51,267 bases of DNA from Thermomonas hydrothermalis (GTDB lineage Bacteria > Pseudomonadota > Gammaproteobacteria > Xanthomonadales > Xanthomonadaceae). Where the stretch lies: contig NZ_FQUK01000003.1 of assembly GCF_900129205.1 (NCBI RefSeq), forward strand, positions 51,609 to 102,875, in the 5' to 3' direction. The notes below the pieces were generated by a model, which worked only from the letters and a program-made list of their open reading frames with translations, was not told the origin of the DNA and did no database searches. Positions 27,798-36,626 of the stretch are shown piece after piece (the first letter of the stretch is position 1; the number at the start of each line of letters is the position of its first letter). A program made the position numbers and the translations under genes.

Positions 27798-28583
27798 ATG
27801 GATCTGCAACTGAGCGGCAAACATGCGCTGGTCTGCGGCGCGTCCGAGGGGATCGGCCGGGCGGCAGCGATCGAGTTGGCCGCGCTGGGCGCCAGCGTCA
27901 CCGTGCTAGCACGGCGGGAAGCGGCCCTGCGTGCGGTCGCTGAAGGCTTGCCCCGCCAGCATGGCCAGCAACATGGGATTGTGGTGGCCGACATGGGGCA
28001 AACCGCAGCACTACGCGCTGCTGTGGAGGCGCTGACAGCCGCTCAGCCAGTGCACATCCTGATCAACAACACCGCAGGTCCACCGGCCGGCCCGGCGCAT
28101 CGGGCGCTGGTCGAAGCGTATCTCGACGCGTTCCAGCGCCACCTGATCGCCGGCCAGACCCTGGTGCAGGCGCTGTTGCCCGGGATGCGGGCAGCGCGCT
28201 GGGGGCGCATCGTCAATGTGATCTCGACCTCGGTGTACGAGCCCATTCCCAATCTCGGTGTCTCCAACACGATCCGCGGCGCGGTGGCGAGCTGGGCCAA
28301 GACACTTTCGCGTGAACTGGCGGCGGATGGCATCACCGTCAACAACGTGTTGCCGGGCTACACACGCACGCAACGCCTGACACAGATCCTGGCCGATCGC
28401 AGTGCCGCCACCGGCAAGACGCCGGACGAGGTGGCGCAGGAAATGCTGGCAAGCGTTCCGGCGGGACGCTTTGCCGAACCAGAAGAGCCTGCGGGCATGA
28501 TCGCCTTTCTGTGCACGCCCGCTGCCGCCTACGTCAACGGCCAGTCCATCGCAGTGGACGGCGGTCGCATGCAGTCGATCTGA
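27798..28583 (+). CDS. Short-chain dehydrogenase/reductase-like protein lacking the YxxxK motif
   Basis: 261 residues, classic SDR length. Cofactor loop GASEGIGR (14-21) and the NNTAG stretch (90-94) are present, and the C terminus ends in IAVDGG. The catalytic region is unusual: Ser143 in NVISTSVYEPIPNLGVSNTIR is at the usual Ser place, but thirteen residues on Ser156 stands where Tyr should be and Arg160 replaces Lys. I recall an SDR subgroup with this STSV..PIP..GVSN..R pattern, so it is a family trait rather than a single lesion. It may bind NAD(P) without being a normal reductase. Function unknown. Confidence 0.85.
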   Translation: MDLQLSGKHALVCGASEGIGRAAAIELAALGASVTVLARREAALRAVAEGLPRQHGQQHGIVVADMGQTAALRAAVEALTAAQPVHILINNTAGPPAGPAHRALVEAYLDAFQRHLIAGQTLVQALLPGMRAARWGRIVNVISTSVYEPIPNLGVSNTIRGAVASWAKTLSRELAADGITVNNVLPGYTRTQRLTQILADRSAATGKTPDEVAQEMLASVPAGRFAEPEEPAGMIAFLCTPAAAYVNGQSIAVDGGRMQSI

Positions 28584-28738
28584 GCCAGTCTTCGTCACGC
28601 CGACTCAGCCCACTCCCTTGACGGAGGATCACCCAACGGCAACCCCCTTGTCCGCCACGGCCTAGGCCTGTGCCCCCCGCTACACTTCCTGCTCCAACAC
28701 CAACCCGAGTGCCAAAGGTGGTGGACTCATACAAAGTG

Positions 28739-28767
28739 TTGCATCAATCCGAGATCGCACGTATCAT
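28739..28767 (+). promoter_or_regulatory. tRNA-fMet promoter
   Basis: TTGCAT (28739-28744), a 17-nt spacer and TATCAT (28762-28767), a good sigma-70 promoter. Transcription would start near 28774, 7 nt before the tRNA. Confidence 0.75.
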
Positions 28768-28780
28768 TGTCCGTCTCTGC

Positions 28781-28857
28781 TGCGGGGTGGAGCAGTCTGG
28801 CAGCTCGTCGGGCTCATAACCCGAAGGTCGCAGGTTCAAATCCTGCCCCCGCTACCA
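28781..28857 (+). tRNA. Initiator tRNA-fMet (anticodon CAT)
   Basis: 77 nt with encoded CCA. The first base is unpaired (U1 opposite U72), the anticodon stem carries three G-C pairs (GGG/CCC around CTCATAA), and the D-arm sequence is the initiator type (GGAGCAGTCTGGCAGCTCG). These are the marks of an initiator rather than elongator tRNA-Met. Confidence 0.97.
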
Positions 28858-28870
28858 CATTCAGCAAGAG

Positions 28871-28909
28871 CGAAACGGCGATCGGGCAACCGCATCGCCG
28901 TTTCTTTTT
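28871..28909 (+). terminator. Rho-independent terminator of tRNA-fMet
   Basis: GAAACGGCGAT (28872-28882) pairs with ATCGCCGTTTC (28894-28904), an 11-bp stem with an 11-nt loop, then TTTTT (28905-28909). Confidence 0.92.
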
Positions 28910-28930
28910 GCCCACGCACTGGCAGCCAAA

Positions 28931-28960
28931 TACGAAACGGGGCGCCCAAGAGCGCCCCGT
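28931..28960 (-). terminator. Probable terminator of the nuo operon
   Basis: On the minus strand ACGGGGCGC (28952-28960) and GCGCCCCGT (28937-28945) form a 9-bp stem with a 6-nt loop, followed by TTCGTATTT. It begins 26 bp after the nuoN stop. The T-run is broken but the site and orientation fit. Confidence 0.75.
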
Positions 28961-28985
28961 CGTCGTTGACCTCAAACCGCCCGAA

Positions 28986-30440
28986 TCAGGCGAAAGCTGC
29001 CTGGCACCAGGCCATCAACGGGTTCCAGGCCAGGCCCAACACCAGCAGCACCAAGGCGTTGACGCCGAACACCACGCGCAGGGCGCGGTCGTCACGCGGA
29101 CGCATCGGCTCGCCGACCGGTTCGTCGAAGTACATCACCTTGATCACGCGCAGGTAGTAGAACGCACCGATCACCGCAAACACGATACCGGTGATCGCCA
29201 GCCACAACATGCCACCTTCGAGTGCAGCACGCAGCACCGCCAGTTTGGCCCAGAACCCGAGGAACGGCGGAATGCCGGCCAGCGACGCCATCACGCACAG
29301 CACCATGCCGGCGCTCCAGGGGTCACGCGCGTTGAGGCCCTTGTAATCATCAATGGTGTCGGCTTCGAAGCCGCGCCGGGACAGCAGCACGATGGCACCG
29401 AACGCGGCGACCGCCATCAGCGCATAGCTGATCGCGTAGAACATGGCCGCGGCATAGCCACCGGCGCCGCCCCCGGCCAGCCCGAGGAACAGGAAGCCGA
29501 CGTGAGAAATCGTCGAATAGGCCAGCATGCGCTTGAGGTTGGTCTGCATCAGTGCGACCACGTTGCCGACCAGCAGCGAAACCGCGGCCAGCACCGCCAG
29601 CATCGGCTGCCAATGTGCCGCCAGAGACGAGGCTCCGACGCCCAACAGGCGCACCACCATGGCAAATGCAGCCAGTTTTGGAGCCGAGCCGATGAACAGG
29701 GTGATCGGCGTGGGCGCACCGTGATAGACATCCGGCAGCCACATATGGAACGGGGCGGCACCAAACTTGAACGCAATGCCGGCGAGCATGAACACCACGC
29801 CTGCCAGCAGCAGGGTCGGCTGATCCACTGTCGGCGCAGAGGCGCGGATGACGCCCAGATCCAGGCTGCCGGTGGCGCCATAGACCAGCGACATGCCATA
29901 CAGCAAAAGACCCGAGGCCAGCGCACCCAGCACGAAGTACTTCATGGCCGCTTCGGACGCCAGCGTGCTGTCACGGTCGATCGCCACCAGCGCATACGAG
30001 CTCAGCGCCAGCAGTTCGAGGCCCAGATAGACCATGATCAGGCTGCCTGCGGAGATCAAAAGCAGCATGCCCAGAACCGCAAACAGCACCAGCACCGACA
30101 CTTCGCCCTTGTACAACCCGCGCTCCAGCAAATACGGGCGGAAGAACATCAATGCGACCGCAGAAATGACGCAGGTGGCCACCTTGAGCACGTCGGCCAT
30201 GGTGTCCCGGACGAACATGCCCGACAGTACCGACGGCTCACTGCCGGCCCCGACCCCGGCCAGCAGCAGGCCGGCGACCAGCAGCAGGGTCAGAATCGAC
30301 AGCGCATGGGTAAGCGCACGCTGGCCGTCCTTCAGGAACAGATCCAGCATCAACAGTAGGAAGGCGGCACCGGCCAGCACCAGTTCCGGAATCAGCGGCA
30401 GCAGTTCGGTGGCTGCCGGCATGGCGAGAGTGGACTGCAT
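28986..30440 (-). CDS. nuoN: NADH-quinone oxidoreductase subunit N
   Basis: 484 residues, about 14 membrane helices. Antiporter-like proton-pumping subunit of complex I. Conserved features: a Glu in the fifth-helix region (SLIMVYLGLELLALSSYAL), FKFGAAPFHMWLPDVY with the key Lys and His, and NLKRMLAYSTISHVGF. The start at 30440 is chosen because AAGGA at 30451-30455 is 10 nt upstream; an ATG at 30449 is only 1 nt from it. Last gene of nuoA-N, 14 bp after nuoM, convergent with tRNA-fMet. Confidence 0.96.
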   Translation of the reverse strand: MQSTLAMPAATELLPLIPELVLAGAAFLLLMLDLFLKDGQRALTHALSILTLLLVAGLLLAGVGAGSEPSVLSGMFVRDTMADVLKVATCVISAVALMFFRPYLLERGLYKGEVSVLVLFAVLGMLLLISAGSLIMVYLGLELLALSSYALVAIDRDSTLASEAAMKYFVLGALASGLLLYGMSLVYGATGSLDLGVIRASAPTVDQPTLLLAGVVFMLAGIAFKFGAAPFHMWLPDVYHGAPTPITLFIGSAPKLAAFAMVVRLLGVGASSLAAHWQPMLAVLAAVSLLVGNVVALMQTNLKRMLAYSTISHVGFLFLGLAGGGAGGYAAAMFYAISYALMAVAAFGAIVLLSRRGFEADTIDDYKGLNARDPWSAGMVLCVMASLAGIPPFLGFWAKLAVLRAALEGGMLWLAITGIVFAVIGAFYYLRVIKVMYFDEPVGEPMRPRDDRALRVVFGVNALVLLVLGLAWNPLMAWCQAAFA

Positions 30441-30454
30441 CGTCGTCATGTCCT

Positions 30455-31981
30455 TCAAAGCTTGGTGGCGGCGAGCTGGCCCGCCAGTTGCGCGATGGAC
30501 GGCTCCATCATGTCGGTCAGCGGCTTGGGATCGATACCCAGCGCCAGGGTGAACAGAGCAAACACCCCTAGCACGATCCATTCACGTGCGTTGATGTCCT
30601 TCAGTTCGGCCACATGCGCATTGGCGACATCGCCCCAGATGATGCGTTTGGTCAGCCACAGCGAGTACGCCGCGCCGATGATCAGGGTCAGCGCCGCCGC
30701 CAGCGCAACCAGCGGGCTGTGCTGGAACGCAGCCAGGATCACGATGAACTCGCCCACAAAACCGCTGGTGCCCGGCAGGCCGCTGTTGGCCATGGCAAAC
30801 AGCACCCAGAACAGCGCAAACCACGGCATCACCTTGGCCACGCCGCCATAGTCCTTGATCATGCGGGTGTGCATGCGGTCATACAGCACGCCGACGCAGG
30901 AGAACATCGCGCCGGAAATGAAACCGTGCGACACCATCTGCACCATCGCACCCTGCAGGCCCAGCCGGGCGGCATCCATCAGCTGACGGTCACGCACCAG
31001 CGAAAACGCGATAAAGGTGCCGAGGATGACGAAGCCCATATGGGCCACCGACGAATAGGCGATGAGCTTCTTCATGTCGGCCTGAACCAGTGCCACCAGG
31101 CCCACATAGACGATGGCCGCCAGGCTCAAGGCGATCATCAACCAGGCGAACTGGTGACCGGCGTCCGGCACGATCGGCAGGGTGAAGCGCAGGAAGCCGT
31201 AGCCACCGATCTTCAGCATGATCGCCGCCAGCACCACCGAGCCGCCCGTCGGCGCTTCGACGTGCGCATCCGGCAACCAGGTATGCACCGGGAACATCGG
31301 CACCTTGATTGCAAAAGCACCGAAGAACGCGAAGAACAGCCAGGTCTGCTCGGTCATGGTCAGCGGCAGTGCAGCCATGTCAGCGATCTGCCAGCTCCCC
31401 CCTTTGAGGTAGAGGTAGATCAGACCGACCAACATGAACACCGAGCCGAGGAAGGTGTACAGGAAAAACTTCAGCGCGGCATAGATGCGACGCGGACCGC
31501 CCCACACGCCGATCACGATGAACATCGGGATCAGCATGGCTTCGAAAAACACGTAGAACAGCACCGAATCAAGCGCACAGAACACGCCGACCATGGCGCC
31601 TTCCAGCAGCATCAGGCTGGCGTAGTACTGGGCCACCCGCTTCTCGACCGAGCCCCAGGCGCCAATCAACACCAGCACGCCGACCAAGGTGGTCAGGCCG
31701 ATCAGCGGCACCGACAGGCCATCGACACCGAGGTGATACTGGATGTCGTAGGCCGGAATCCAGGGCCGCTGCTCGACGAACTGCATTGCCGCAGTGCCGT
31801 ACTCGAATCCGGTGAACAGCGGGATGCTGAGCAGGAAGGTCGCAATCGCAAAGCCGAGCGCAGTCCAACGCGCCAGTTGCGGGCGCTGGTTGCCGGCCAT
31901 CAGGGTCAACACGCCGCCAAGGATCGGCAGCCAGATCAGGAGGCTGAGCAGGGGCCAGTGGGTCACGCTTGTGGTTTCCAT
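30455..31981 (-). CDS. nuoM: NADH-quinone oxidoreductase subunit M
   Basis: 508 residues, 14-helix antiporter-like subunit of complex I. Seen: YYASLMLLEGAMVGVF, the Glu-bearing YVFFEAMLIPMFI, FAIKVPMFPVHTWLPDAHVE, and ADMKKLIAYSSVAHMGF with the channel lysines. It pumps protons with NuoL and NuoN. It lies 18 bp after nuoL. Confidence 0.97.
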   Translation of the reverse strand: METTSVTHWPLLSLLIWLPILGGVLTLMAGNQRPQLARWTALGFAIATFLLSIPLFTGFEYGTAAMQFVEQRPWIPAYDIQYHLGVDGLSVPLIGLTTLVGVLVLIGAWGSVEKRVAQYYASLMLLEGAMVGVFCALDSVLFYVFFEAMLIPMFIVIGVWGGPRRIYAALKFFLYTFLGSVFMLVGLIYLYLKGGSWQIADMAALPLTMTEQTWLFFAFFGAFAIKVPMFPVHTWLPDAHVEAPTGGSVVLAAIMLKIGGYGFLRFTLPIVPDAGHQFAWLMIALSLAAIVYVGLVALVQADMKKLIAYSSVAHMGFVILGTFIAFSLVRDRQLMDAARLGLQGAMVQMVSHGFISGAMFSCVGVLYDRMHTRMIKDYGGVAKVMPWFALFWVLFAMANSGLPGTSGFVGEFIVILAAFQHSPLVALAAALTLIIGAAYSLWLTKRIIWGDVANAHVAELKDINAREWIVLGVFALFTLALGIDPKPLTDMMEPSIAQLAGQLAATKL

Positions 31982-31999
31982 CTCGTCGTCAGTTCCGGC

Positions 32000-34054
32000 T
32001 TACTGCCAGTAATAGCGGGCCATCGCTAGCAGCGCGACCAAGCCCAGGATCATTGCAAACGCGTAGTGGTACAGGTAACCGGTCTGAATCCGGCGCAGCA
32101 CCGCAGCCAGGCTCGCAACCAGCCGAGCAGCACCATTCACCGCACCATCGATCAACCCGGCATCGATTGCACTCGAGGCCTTGCCCAACTGCAGGCCGCC
32201 GCCACCCAGGCCGCCGATCCAAAGATCGTCCATGTAGTACTTGCGCTCCAGCAGGCGGATCGGCCCAGCCAGCGCACGGGTGACGGTCGCACGCAGATCC
32301 GGCTTGACCAGGTACAGCAGCGTGGCCAGGGCAAAGCCAGCCAGGGTCAACCAGAACGCGGGCGCCATGAAGCCATGCAGGGCAAAGGCCACCGGGCCAT
32401 GGAATTCCTCCGCAAGCCTTGCAATCACATCATGCTCCGGCAGGACGTGAATGGCGCCAGCGAAGAACGGCAGCTGCCGGACATGCCCCAGCATGTCGGT
32501 GCCAAACAGCATCGGACCGACGGTGACAAAGCCGATCAGTACGGAAGGAATCGCCAGCAACACCAGCGGCAGCGTCACCACCCACGGCGACTCATGCGGT
32601 TCATGCCCGCCATGATGCCCGTGACCATGGTCGTCATGGGCGGCATGGTGGTGGTCATGCGCGTGCGCCGCACGGAAGCGCTCCTCGCCAAAGAAGGTGA
32701 GGTAGAGCAAGCGGAAGCTGTAGAAGCTGGTGACAAAAGCCCCCAACAGCACCGCCCAATAGGCGTACTGGGCAATCCAGCCAGCATTGGCATGGGCATG
32801 CTCGGCAGCCGCCTCGATGATGGTGTCTTTGGAGTAGAAGCCGCTGAAGAACGGCGTACCGACCAGCGCCAGCGTGCCGACCCACATCATGACGTGGGTG
32901 ATCGGCATGTACTTGCGCAGCCCGCCCATCTTGCGCATGTCCTGCTCGTGATGCATACCGATGATCACCGAGCCGGCGCCGAGGAACAGCAGAGCCTTGA
33001 AGAAGGCGTGGGTCATCAGGTGATAGACCGCCGCCGAATAGGCCGACACGCCCAGCGCCACCGTCATGTACCCCAACTGCGAGAGCGTGGAATAGGCCAC
33101 CACGCGCTTGATGTCGTTCTGCACCATGCCGATCAGGCCAGTCCAGAACGCAGTGGTGGCACCAATGAACAGGACGAATGCAAGCGCGGTTTCCGACAGC
33201 TCGAACAGCGGCGACATGCGCGCCACCATGAAGATGCCGGCGGTCACCATGGTCGCGGCATGGATCAGCGCCGAGATCGGCGTCGGGCCTTCCATCGAGT
33301 CCGGCAGCCACACGTGCAGCGGCACCTGCGCGGACTTGCCCATGGCACCGATGAACAGGCAGATGCAAATCACGGTGGCAATCGACCAGACATGTCCAGG
33401 CAGGATCTCGACCGTCGCACCCCGGATCTGATCGACATTGGCAAACACGTGCGCGTAATCGAGTGTCCCCAGCCACAGCAGCACACCAGCGATACCGAGC
33501 AGGAAACCGAAGTCACCCACACGGTTGACCAGAAACGCCTTGAGATTGGCAAACACCGCGGTCGGCCGCTTGTACCAGAAGCCGATCAGCAAGTACGACA
33601 CCAGGCCCACCGCTTCCCAGCCGAAGAACAGCTGCATGAAGTTGTTGCTCATCACCAGCATCAGCATGCTGAAGGTGAACAACGAGATGTAGCTGAAGAA
33701 GCGCTGGTAGCCGTCATCGTCGGCCATGTAGCCGATGGTGTAGATGTGCACCAGCAGCGAGACGAAGGTGACCACCACCATCATCATCGCGGTCAGTTTG
33801 TCGACCAGGAAGCCGACATTGACCGAGATGTCCCCCACCTGCAGCCAGGTGTAGAGGTTTTCGTTGAACACCGGCGCACCCTGCAGCAGCTGCCACAGCA
33901 CATGCATCGACAGCGCGCAGCTGATGGCCACGCCCAGAATGGTAACGGTGTGCGCACCGGCACGGCCGATCTGACGGCCAAACAGGCCGGCAAGCAGGCT
34001 GCCCAGCAGCGGCAGCAGCACGATCAGGACGAGTTGGGTCTTGGAGATCAGCAT
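32000..34054 (-). CDS. nuoL: NADH-quinone oxidoreductase subunit L
   Basis: 684 residues. Distal proton-pumping subunit with the long lateral helix at its C terminus. Seen: FGWEAVGLVSYLLIGFW (about 144-160), GAMGKSAQVPLHVWLPDSME (237-255 region) and NDIKRVVAYSTLSQLGY (313-329). The loop at 464-487 holds 12 histidines in 24 residues. The loop is on a connecting segment, not in a channel helix, and His-rich loops occur in other NuoL. It is 3 bp after nuoK. Confidence 0.97.
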   Translation of the reverse strand: MLISKTQLVLIVLLPLLGSLLAGLFGRQIGRAGAHTVTILGVAISCALSMHVLWQLLQGAPVFNENLYTWLQVGDISVNVGFLVDKLTAMMMVVVTFVSLLVHIYTIGYMADDDGYQRFFSYISLFTFSMLMLVMSNNFMQLFFGWEAVGLVSYLLIGFWYKRPTAVFANLKAFLVNRVGDFGFLLGIAGVLLWLGTLDYAHVFANVDQIRGATVEILPGHVWSIATVICICLFIGAMGKSAQVPLHVWLPDSMEGPTPISALIHAATMVTAGIFMVARMSPLFELSETALAFVLFIGATTAFWTGLIGMVQNDIKRVVAYSTLSQLGYMTVALGVSAYSAAVYHLMTHAFFKALLFLGAGSVIIGMHHEQDMRKMGGLRKYMPITHVMMWVGTLALVGTPFFSGFYSKDTIIEAAAEHAHANAGWIAQYAYWAVLLGAFVTSFYSFRLLYLTFFGEERFRAAHAHDHHHAAHDDHGHGHHGGHEPHESPWVVTLPLVLLAIPSVLIGFVTVGPMLFGTDMLGHVRQLPFFAGAIHVLPEHDVIARLAEEFHGPVAFALHGFMAPAFWLTLAGFALATLLYLVKPDLRATVTRALAGPIRLLERKYYMDDLWIGGLGGGGLQLGKASSAIDAGLIDGAVNGAARLVASLAAVLRRIQTGYLYHYAFAMILGLVALLAMARYYWQ

Positions 34055-34057
34055 CCG

Positions 34058-34381
34058 TCAGCCCTTCAAACTGTCGATATCCGCAACGTCGATCGTGCGG
34101 CGGTTACGGAACAGGGTCACCAGGATCGCCAGGCCAATCGCCGCTTCCGCGGCGGCCACGGTCAGGATGAAAAACACGAACACCTGGCCGGCCGCATCAC
34201 CCAGCGCGCGCGAGAACGCGACGAAGTTGATGTTCACAGAGAGCAGCATCAGCTCCAGCGACACCAGCAACATGATCACGTTCTTGCGGTTGAGGAACAG
34301 GCCGGCCACGCTGATGCAGAACAGCACCGCGCCGAGCGCCAGATAGTGGCCCAGCGTCAGGGAAGAAATCAGCGGATTCAT
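34058..34381 (-). CDS. nuoK: NADH-quinone oxidoreductase subunit K
   Basis: 107 residues, three helices. Core membrane subunit of complex I. The conserved Glu in the second helix is seen in [16 protein letters not shown] (about 38-53), and a second Glu in the third helix ([13 protein letters not shown]). It overlaps nuoJ by 4 bp and ends 3 bp before nuoL. Confidence 0.97.
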   Translation of the reverse strand: MNPLISSLTLGHYLALGAVLFCISVAGLFLNRKNVIMLLVSLELMLLSVNINFVAFSRALGDAAGQVFVFFILTVAAAEAAIGLAILVTLFRNRRTIDVADIDSLKG

Positions 34382-35019
34382 CGGGCACCCTCCCCGCTCT
34401 CGTCCTTGGCGGCCGCCACTTCAGCCGGCATCTTCACCATGCGCAGCCGGTCGGCTGCACGCACCCGCACCTGCTCGGACGGATCCTGGTGGCGTACACC
34501 CGGACGCCGCCGCAGGGTCAGCATGACCGCCGCCACCACCGCCACCGTCAGGATCACCGCCGCGACCTCGAATGGCAGCAGGAAATCGGTAAACAGCGCG
34601 CGGGCCAGCCAGGTGGTGTTGGGAACGTCAGCCGAAACGGCCGCATTTTCAGCCAGCGGTGTCTGCAGCGCGCTGCGCACGCCGATCAGCGCCAGCATTT
34701 CCACCAGCATCGCCACCGCCACCAGCAAACCCACCGGCAGGTAGCGCACATACCCCTGACGCAGTGGCGCCTTGTCCATGTCCAGCATCATCACCACGAA
34801 CAGGAACAGCACCATCACCGCGCCGACGTAGACCAGCACCAGCGCGATACCGAGGAACTCGATGCCACCGACGATCCAGGTGCAGGCCACCGAGAAGAAG
34901 GTCAGCACCAGCCACAGCACGGCATGCACCGGGTTGCGGGCGGCGATTGTCGCCAGCGCCGCGATTGCGGCCACTGCGGCAAAGCCGAGAAAGGCAAGGG
35001 TTGGGAAATCGAGAGCCAT
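34378..35019 (-). CDS. nuoJ: NADH-quinone oxidoreductase subunit J
   Basis: 213 residues, five helices. Core membrane subunit beside NuoK. The third helix has the conserved Tyr/Gly stretch [20 protein letters not shown] (about 58-77) that forms the pi-bulge in complex I. A charged C-terminal tail after about 165 is not conserved. It begins 12 bp after nuoI. Confidence 0.96.
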   Translation of the reverse strand: MALDFPTLAFLGFAAVAAIAALATIAARNPVHAVLWLVLTFFSVACTWIVGGIEFLGIALVLVYVGAVMVLFLFVVMMLDMDKAPLRQGYVRYLPVGLLVAVAMLVEMLALIGVRSALQTPLAENAAVSADVPNTTWLARALFTDFLLPFEVAAVILTVAVVAAVMLTLRRRPGVRHQDPSEQVRVRAADRLRMVKMPAEVAAAKDESGEGAR

Positions 35020-35031
35020 GCGTGTCCTGCC

Positions 35032-35523
35032 TCAACGATAAGGGGCGTCGGCGGCGCGACGTTCGGCGATCTCCGCCTCCAAGCGGTCGCCGATGGCCAG
35101 CAACTGCGGCTTGGTCAGGATGTTCTGGCCGCGCCGATCGAAGTGGTACTCGTGCACGTGCGTTTCCACGATCGAGTCGGTCGGGCAGGATTCCTCGCAG
35201 AAGCCGCAGAAGATGCACTTGAACAGGTCGATCTCGTAGCGGGTGGTCCGGCGACTGCCGTCATCCGCACGCGGGCCGGCCTCGATGGTGATGGCCAGTG
35301 CCGGGCAGACGGCCTCGCACAGCTTGCAGGCGATGCAACGCTCCTCGCCATTGGGATAGCGGCGCAGGGCATGCACGCCACGGAAGCGCGGCGACTGCGG
35401 GAACTTTTCCATCGGGTACATCAGGGTGTACTTGGGACGGAACAGATACTTCAGGGTCAGCCACAGGCCACCCAGCAGTTCCAGCAGTAGCAGGCTCTTG
35501 AGGTAGGAAATGATCCTGTTCAT
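35032..35523 (-). CDS. nuoI: NADH-quinone oxidoreductase subunit I
   Basis: 163 residues. Ferredoxin-like subunit carrying clusters N6a and N6b. The two 4Fe-4S motifs are [12 protein letters not shown] (about 63-74) and [12 protein letters not shown] (about 102-113). An N-terminal amphipathic segment docks it on the membrane arm. It overlaps nuoH by 4 bp. Confidence 0.97.
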   Translation of the reverse strand: MNRIISYLKSLLLLELLGGLWLTLKYLFRPKYTLMYPMEKFPQSPRFRGVHALRRYPNGEERCIACKLCEAVCPALAITIEAGPRADDGSRRTTRYEIDLFKCIFCGFCEESCPTDSIVETHVHEYHFDRRGQNILTKPQLLAIGDRLEAEIAERRAADAPYR

Positions 35524-36626
35524 GCCATCGCCCCCGTGGCGTTGCCGATCACGCCGAAATACACCAGCAGCGCAGTGACGAAGATCCAGGTCAGCGTGAT
35601 CGGAATGAACACCTTCCAGCCCAGCCGCATGATCTGGTCATAGCGATAGCGCGGGAAGGCAGCGCGGAACCAGATGAAGCAGGTGGCAAAGAAGAACACC
35701 TTGGCAAACAGCCACCACCAGCCATCCACCGACAGCAGCGGGATGCCCCAGCCGTGGAACGGGCTCAACCAGCCGCCGAGGAAGAAGATCGAAGTCAGGA
35801 AACTGACCAGCAGCATGTTGGCGTATTCGGCCAGGAAGAACAGCGCAAACTGCGAGCCGGAGTACTCCACCATGTGACCGGCAACGATTTCCGACTCACC
35901 CTCCACCACGTCGAACGGCGCACGGTTGGTCTCGGCCACACCGGAGATGAAATACACCACGAACAGCGGCAGCAGCGGCAGCCAGAACCAGCTGAGGAAA
36001 CCGTGACCGGCCTGCGCTTTCACGATCTCCGAGAGGTTTAAGCTTCCAGCGGCGATCAGCACGCCGACCAGGGCAAAGCCCATCGCGATTTCATAGCTGA
36101 TCATCTGCGCCGAGGCACGCATGGCGCCCAAAAACGCGTATTTGGAGTTGGATGCCCAACCGGCCAGGATGATCCCGTAGATGCCCAGGCCGGTCATCGC
36201 CAGCAGATACAGCATGCCGGCATTGACATTGGCCAACACCACACGGTCATCGAACGGCACCACGGCCCAGGCGGCAAACGCCGGCACCAGGCCCAGCAGC
36301 GGCGCCAGCCGGTACAGCACCGGATGGGCGGCAGTCGGCTGCACCACTTCCTTGAACAGCAGCTTGAACACGTCGGCAAATGCCTGCAACACGCCCCAGC
36401 CGACGTACATGGGCCCGTGGCGGACGTGCATCCAACCGATCACCTTGCGCTCCCAGACCACATAGAACGCGACCGTGATGATGACCGGCATGGTGATCGC
36501 CAGGATCTTGAGCACGATCCAGAGCAGCAGCCCCGGCGTTCCCAGCGACAGCAGCGCCGCCTGCAGCGGCTCGATGACGTATTGCATCAACGGATTGGCA
36601 GACATGGAATGAAAGGCCAGGCTCAT
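35520..36626 (-). CDS. nuoH: NADH-quinone oxidoreductase subunit H
   Basis: 368 residues, about nine helices. It forms part of the quinone chamber at the junction of the arms. Seen: [14 protein letters not shown] (about 60-73), [31 protein letters not shown] and the [10 protein letters not shown]-like loop as [17 protein letters not shown]. It overlaps nuoG by 4 bp and nuoI by 4 bp. Confidence 0.97.
   Translation of the reverse strand: MSLAFHSMSANPLMQYVIEPLQAALLSLGTPGLLLWIVLKILAITMPVIITVAFYVVWERKVIGWMHVRHGPMYVGWGVLQAFADVFKLLFKEVVQPTAAHPVLYRLAPLLGLVPAFAAWAVVPFDDRVVLANVNAGMLYLLAMTGLGIYGIILAGWASNSKYAFLGAMRASAQMISYEIAMGFALVGVLIAAGSLNLSEIVKAQAGHGFLSWFWLPLLPLFVVYFISGVAETNRAPFDVVEGESEIVAGHMVEYSGSQFALFFLAEYANMLLVSFLTSIFFLGGWLSPFHGWGIPLLSVDGWWWLFAKVFFFATCFIWFRAAFPRYRYDQIMRLGWKVFIPITLTWIFVTALLVYFGVIGNATGAMA

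Noticed and set aside
28767-30359. A 530-codon plus-strand frame beginning in the tRNA-fMet
   Set aside because: It runs through the tRNA, two terminators and antisense to nuoN; not a gene.
32066-34744. A long open frame on the plus strand (about 890 codons) opposite nuoL, nuoK and nuoJ
   Set aside because: It is the antisense shadow of GC-rich membrane-protein codons; its composition is His/Gln/Arg-rich and it has no domain or RBS, while the minus strand is clearly nuoJKL.
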